NCBI GenBank assembly: GCA_023246995.1
Contig: JAHFHI010000065.1
Coordinates: forward strand, 1-7,006
Direction of reading: 5' to 3'
Length of the DNA: 7,006 bases
From: Candidatus Omnitrophota bacterium
Lineage (GTDB): Bacteria > Omnitrophota > Omnitrophia > Omnitrophales > Aquincolibacteriaceae
A program made the translations under genes and the position numbers. A model generated the notes under the pieces. The model searched no databases, had not been told where the DNA came from, and saw only the letters and a program-made list of their open reading frames with translations. Within the stretch, counting starts at the first letter, position 1; each line of letters starts with the position of its first letter. Shown piece by piece: positions 5,574-7,006 of the stretch.

Positions 5574-5600
5574 TTTAAAAGTCCTATTGCATCTTTTAAA
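5574..5600. repeat. weak AT-rich inverted repeat after rlmI
   Basis: TTTAAAAG (5574-5581) and CTTTTAAA (5593-5600) are exact reverse complements around an 11-nt loop, starting 17 bp after the rlmI stop. The stem is almost all A-T, with one G-C pair, and no T-run follows, so it is a poor terminator. It overlaps the -35 element of the proposed promoter for the next gene. Confidence 0.3.
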
Positions 5601-5614
5601 GCTTTGGCTATACT
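5587..5614 (+). promoter_or_regulatory. likely promoter for the acyl-CoA dehydrogenase gene
   Basis: TTGCAT (5587-5592) and TATACT (5609-5614, 5 of 6 to TATAAT) lie 16 bp apart in the AT-rich gap after rlmI. Transcription from here would give a leader of roughly 30 nt ending in a good Shine-Dalgarno. A second TATAAA at 5629-5634 could serve as an alternative -10 (with TTGGCT at 5604-5609, 19-bp spacing). The gap suggests a transcription unit separate from the envelope operon. Confidence 0.42.
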
Positions 5615-5640
5615 TTGATTTAGAACGTTATAAATTGATC

Positions 5641-5647
5641 GAAGGGG
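5641..5647 (+). promoter_or_regulatory. ribosome-binding site fixing the dehydrogenase start
   Basis: GAAGGGG ends 4 bp before the ATG at 5652, with the AAGG core 6 bp upstream. It is the clearest Shine-Dalgarno in the window and supports 5652 as the true start. Confidence 0.65.
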
Positions 5648-5651
5648 CTCA

Positions 5652-7006
5652 ATGGAGATTCTCGATAAAAGATTAGGTGAAGGCAAGCTGAAAGCCCTTG
5701 AGCTTGCCGAAGATGCCCGGCAGTCGGAGTGGGATTTCCCTAGTTTCGCGGCCGAGCTCTTTCAGGGACGCCTGCGCTGGGATTTGATCCTTCCTTTTCC
5801 CGCGCAAAACCCGGAGGACAAACGCGTAGGCGATGAGTTCCTCGCGCGTCTTGAGAAAACCTTGAAAGAGCAGATTGACCCCGATGAAGTCGACCGCACG
5901 GGTGAAATCCCGGCTAAAGCCTTGAAAGCCCTGGCCGCGCTTGGCTGTTTTGCCATGAAAATTCCCAAAGAATATAACGGGCTCGGTCTTTCGCAGGTTA
6001 ATTACAACCGCGCGGTTCATCTTGTGGCAAGCTACTGTTCGTCTACGGCGGTCTGGCTCTCGGCCCATCAATCGATAGGTGTGCCCCAGCCGCTTCTGCT
6101 TTTCGGCACCGAGGAGCAGAAGAAAAAATATCTGCCTCGTTTTGCCGAAGGGGCGATCTCCGCTTTCGCCCTGACCGAGCCTGATGTCGGCAGCGATCCG
6201 GCGCGCATGACCACAAAGGCCGTGCCGGTCGAAGACGGAAAATACTTTTTGATCTCGGGGGAGAAACTCTGGTGCACCAACGGACCCGCGGCGGATCTCA
6301 TGGTAGTGATGGCGCAAACGCCTTCCAAGACCGTGAACGGACGGGAAAAACAGCAGATCACGGCTTTTATTGTCGAGCGCACCATGCCTGGAATCGAGGT
6401 TGTGCATCGGTGCCGCTTCATGGGCTTAAACGGCATTCAAAACGGGCTGTTGCGTTTCACGGAGGTGAAAGTTCCGCGTGAAAATATTCTATGGGGCGAG
6501 GGCAAGGGCCTGAAGCTCGCGCTCGCGACCCTGAACACCGGGCGGCTTACCATGCCGGCCGCGGTGACCGGGGCTTCCAAGTGGTGCTTGAATGTGGTGC
6601 GTAAATGGTCCAATGAACGCGTGCAGTGGGGCAATCCGATCGGCAAGCATGAAGCCGTGGCTTCCAAGATCGCCGGCATGACCGCGACGATTTTTGCGAT
6701 GGACAGCGTCGCCCAGCTTGCTTCGCATATGGCGGATGCCAAGAAAACCGATATCCGGCTCGAGGCGGCTGTGGCAAAACTCTGCTGCACGGAAGCCAGC
6801 TGGAGGATCGTGGACGGCGCGATTCAGATTCGCGGTGGACGCGGTTATGAAACCGGGCCGTCGCTAAGAGCTCGCGGAGAAAAGGGCTATGCCCTTGAGC
6901 GCATGATGCGGGACGCCAGGATCAATACCATTATTGAGGGGACAAGCCAGATTATGAGGCTTTTTATCGCGCGCGAAGCCATGGACGGCCATATGCGCCG
7001 GATCCT
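5652..7006 (+). CDS. acyl-CoA dehydrogenase, long FadE/VLCAD-like form (3' end outside window)
   Basis: The frame is open from 5652 to the window edge, 451 complete codons with no stop. This FAD flavoenzyme family oxidises an acyl-CoA to the trans-2-enoyl-CoA and passes electrons to an electron-transfer flavoprotein, as in beta-oxidation or amino-acid breakdown. Residues 60-170 are the helical N-terminal domain, with KIPKEYNGLGLS (103-114) and FGTEEQKKKYLP (151-162). The FAD/substrate signature AFALTEPDVGSD spans 171-182. The beta domain has KLWCTNG (205-211) and ITAFIVER (236-243). In the C-terminal helical domain, IQIRGGRGYE (391-400) precedes DARINTIIEGTSQIMR (421-436). Glu429 aligns with the catalytic Glu376 of MCAD. 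An 82-residue N-terminal lead-in and a longer RARGEKGY loop (406-413) point to the ~580-620-residue VLCAD-like forms, so about 130-170 residues are probably missing. Chain-length specificity cannot be read here. Confidence 0.93.
   Translation, partial: MEILDKRLGEGKLKALELAEDARQSEWDFPSFAAELFQGRLRWDLILPFPAQNPEDKRVGDEFLARLEKTLKEQIDPDEVDRTGEIPAKALKALAALGCFAMKIPKEYNGLGLSQVNYNRAVHLVASYCSSTAVWLSAHQSIGVPQPLLLFGTEEQKKKYLPRFAEGAISAFALTEPDVGSDPARMTTKAVPVEDGKYFLISGEKLWCTNGPAADLMVVMAQTPSKTVNGREKQQITAFIVERTMPGIEVVHRCRFMGLNGIQNGLLRFTEVKVPRENILWGEGKGLKLALATLNTGRLTMPAAVTGASKWCLNVVRKWSNERVQWGNPIGKHEAVASKIAGMTATIFAMDSVAQLASHMADAKKTDIRLEAAVAKLCCTEASWRIVDGAIQIRGGRGYETGPSLRARGEKGYALERMMRDARINTIIEGTSQIMRLFIAREAMDGHMRRI

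Noticed and set aside
5673..6407. Reverse-strand 244-codon frame opposite the dehydrogenase
   Set aside because: The forward frame contains the acyl-CoA dehydrogenase signatures and a strong ribosome-binding site; the reverse frame shows no recognisable domain.

Overview
This is a 7-kb stretch of bacterial chromosome with moderately high GC. Every gene I can support is on the + strand. It carries two CCA-encoding tRNA genes, a small coiled-coil protein gene, a compact four-gene cluster (manB-like, manC-like, uppP, rlmI-like) and the first ~450 codons of a long-chain-type acyl-CoA dehydrogenase that runs off the right edge. The host looks Gram-negative-like: an envelope-sugar operon with monofunctional ManC, and genomically encoded tRNA CCA ends. 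An uncultivated lineage such as Omnitrophota or another PVC/deltaproteobacterial-like group is my guess, but nothing in the window fixes the taxonomy.

Layout. Positions 1-62 may hold the 3' tail of an upstream gene. A good sigma70-type promoter (about 69-98) precedes tRNA-Gln(CUG) at 135-208. A 112-residue helical protein of unknown function lies at 295-633, and tRNA-Leu(GAG) at 652-736. The 374 bp between this tRNA and the next gene are not plain spacer. A 189-bp unit begins inside the tRNA-Leu T loop (716) and restarts at 905, giving 1.58 tandem copies. Each copy contains the last 21 nt of the tRNA and, 38 nt further on, an inverted copy of its T-arm sequence. Two more hairpins lie in the unit. 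This tRNA-derived repeat is the most unusual part of the window.

Positions 1111-5556 form a tight operon. Phosphomannomutase/phosphoglucomutase overlaps mannose-1-phosphate guanylyltransferase by 4 bp. Two bases later comes undecaprenyl-diphosphatase, and five bases after that an RlmI-type 23S rRNA methyltransferase. The first two enzymes convert mannose-6-phosphate to GDP-mannose. UppP regenerates the undecaprenyl phosphate carrier on which mannose-containing glycans, O-antigen and peptidoglycan are built. The three together make sense as an envelope-precursor module, with the rRNA methyltransferase as a translationally linked passenger. No phosphomannose isomerase is present.

A 95-bp AT-rich gap with a promoter-like sequence and a clear Shine-Dalgarno separates this operon from the acyl-CoA dehydrogenase gene (5652 to beyond 7006), which has its catalytic Glu and other family motifs intact. 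I see no CRISPR array, transposase, phage gene or defence system. The new-system candidate, if there is one, is the tRNA-linked repeat at 714-1016, and that is a non-coding structure rather than a gene cluster.
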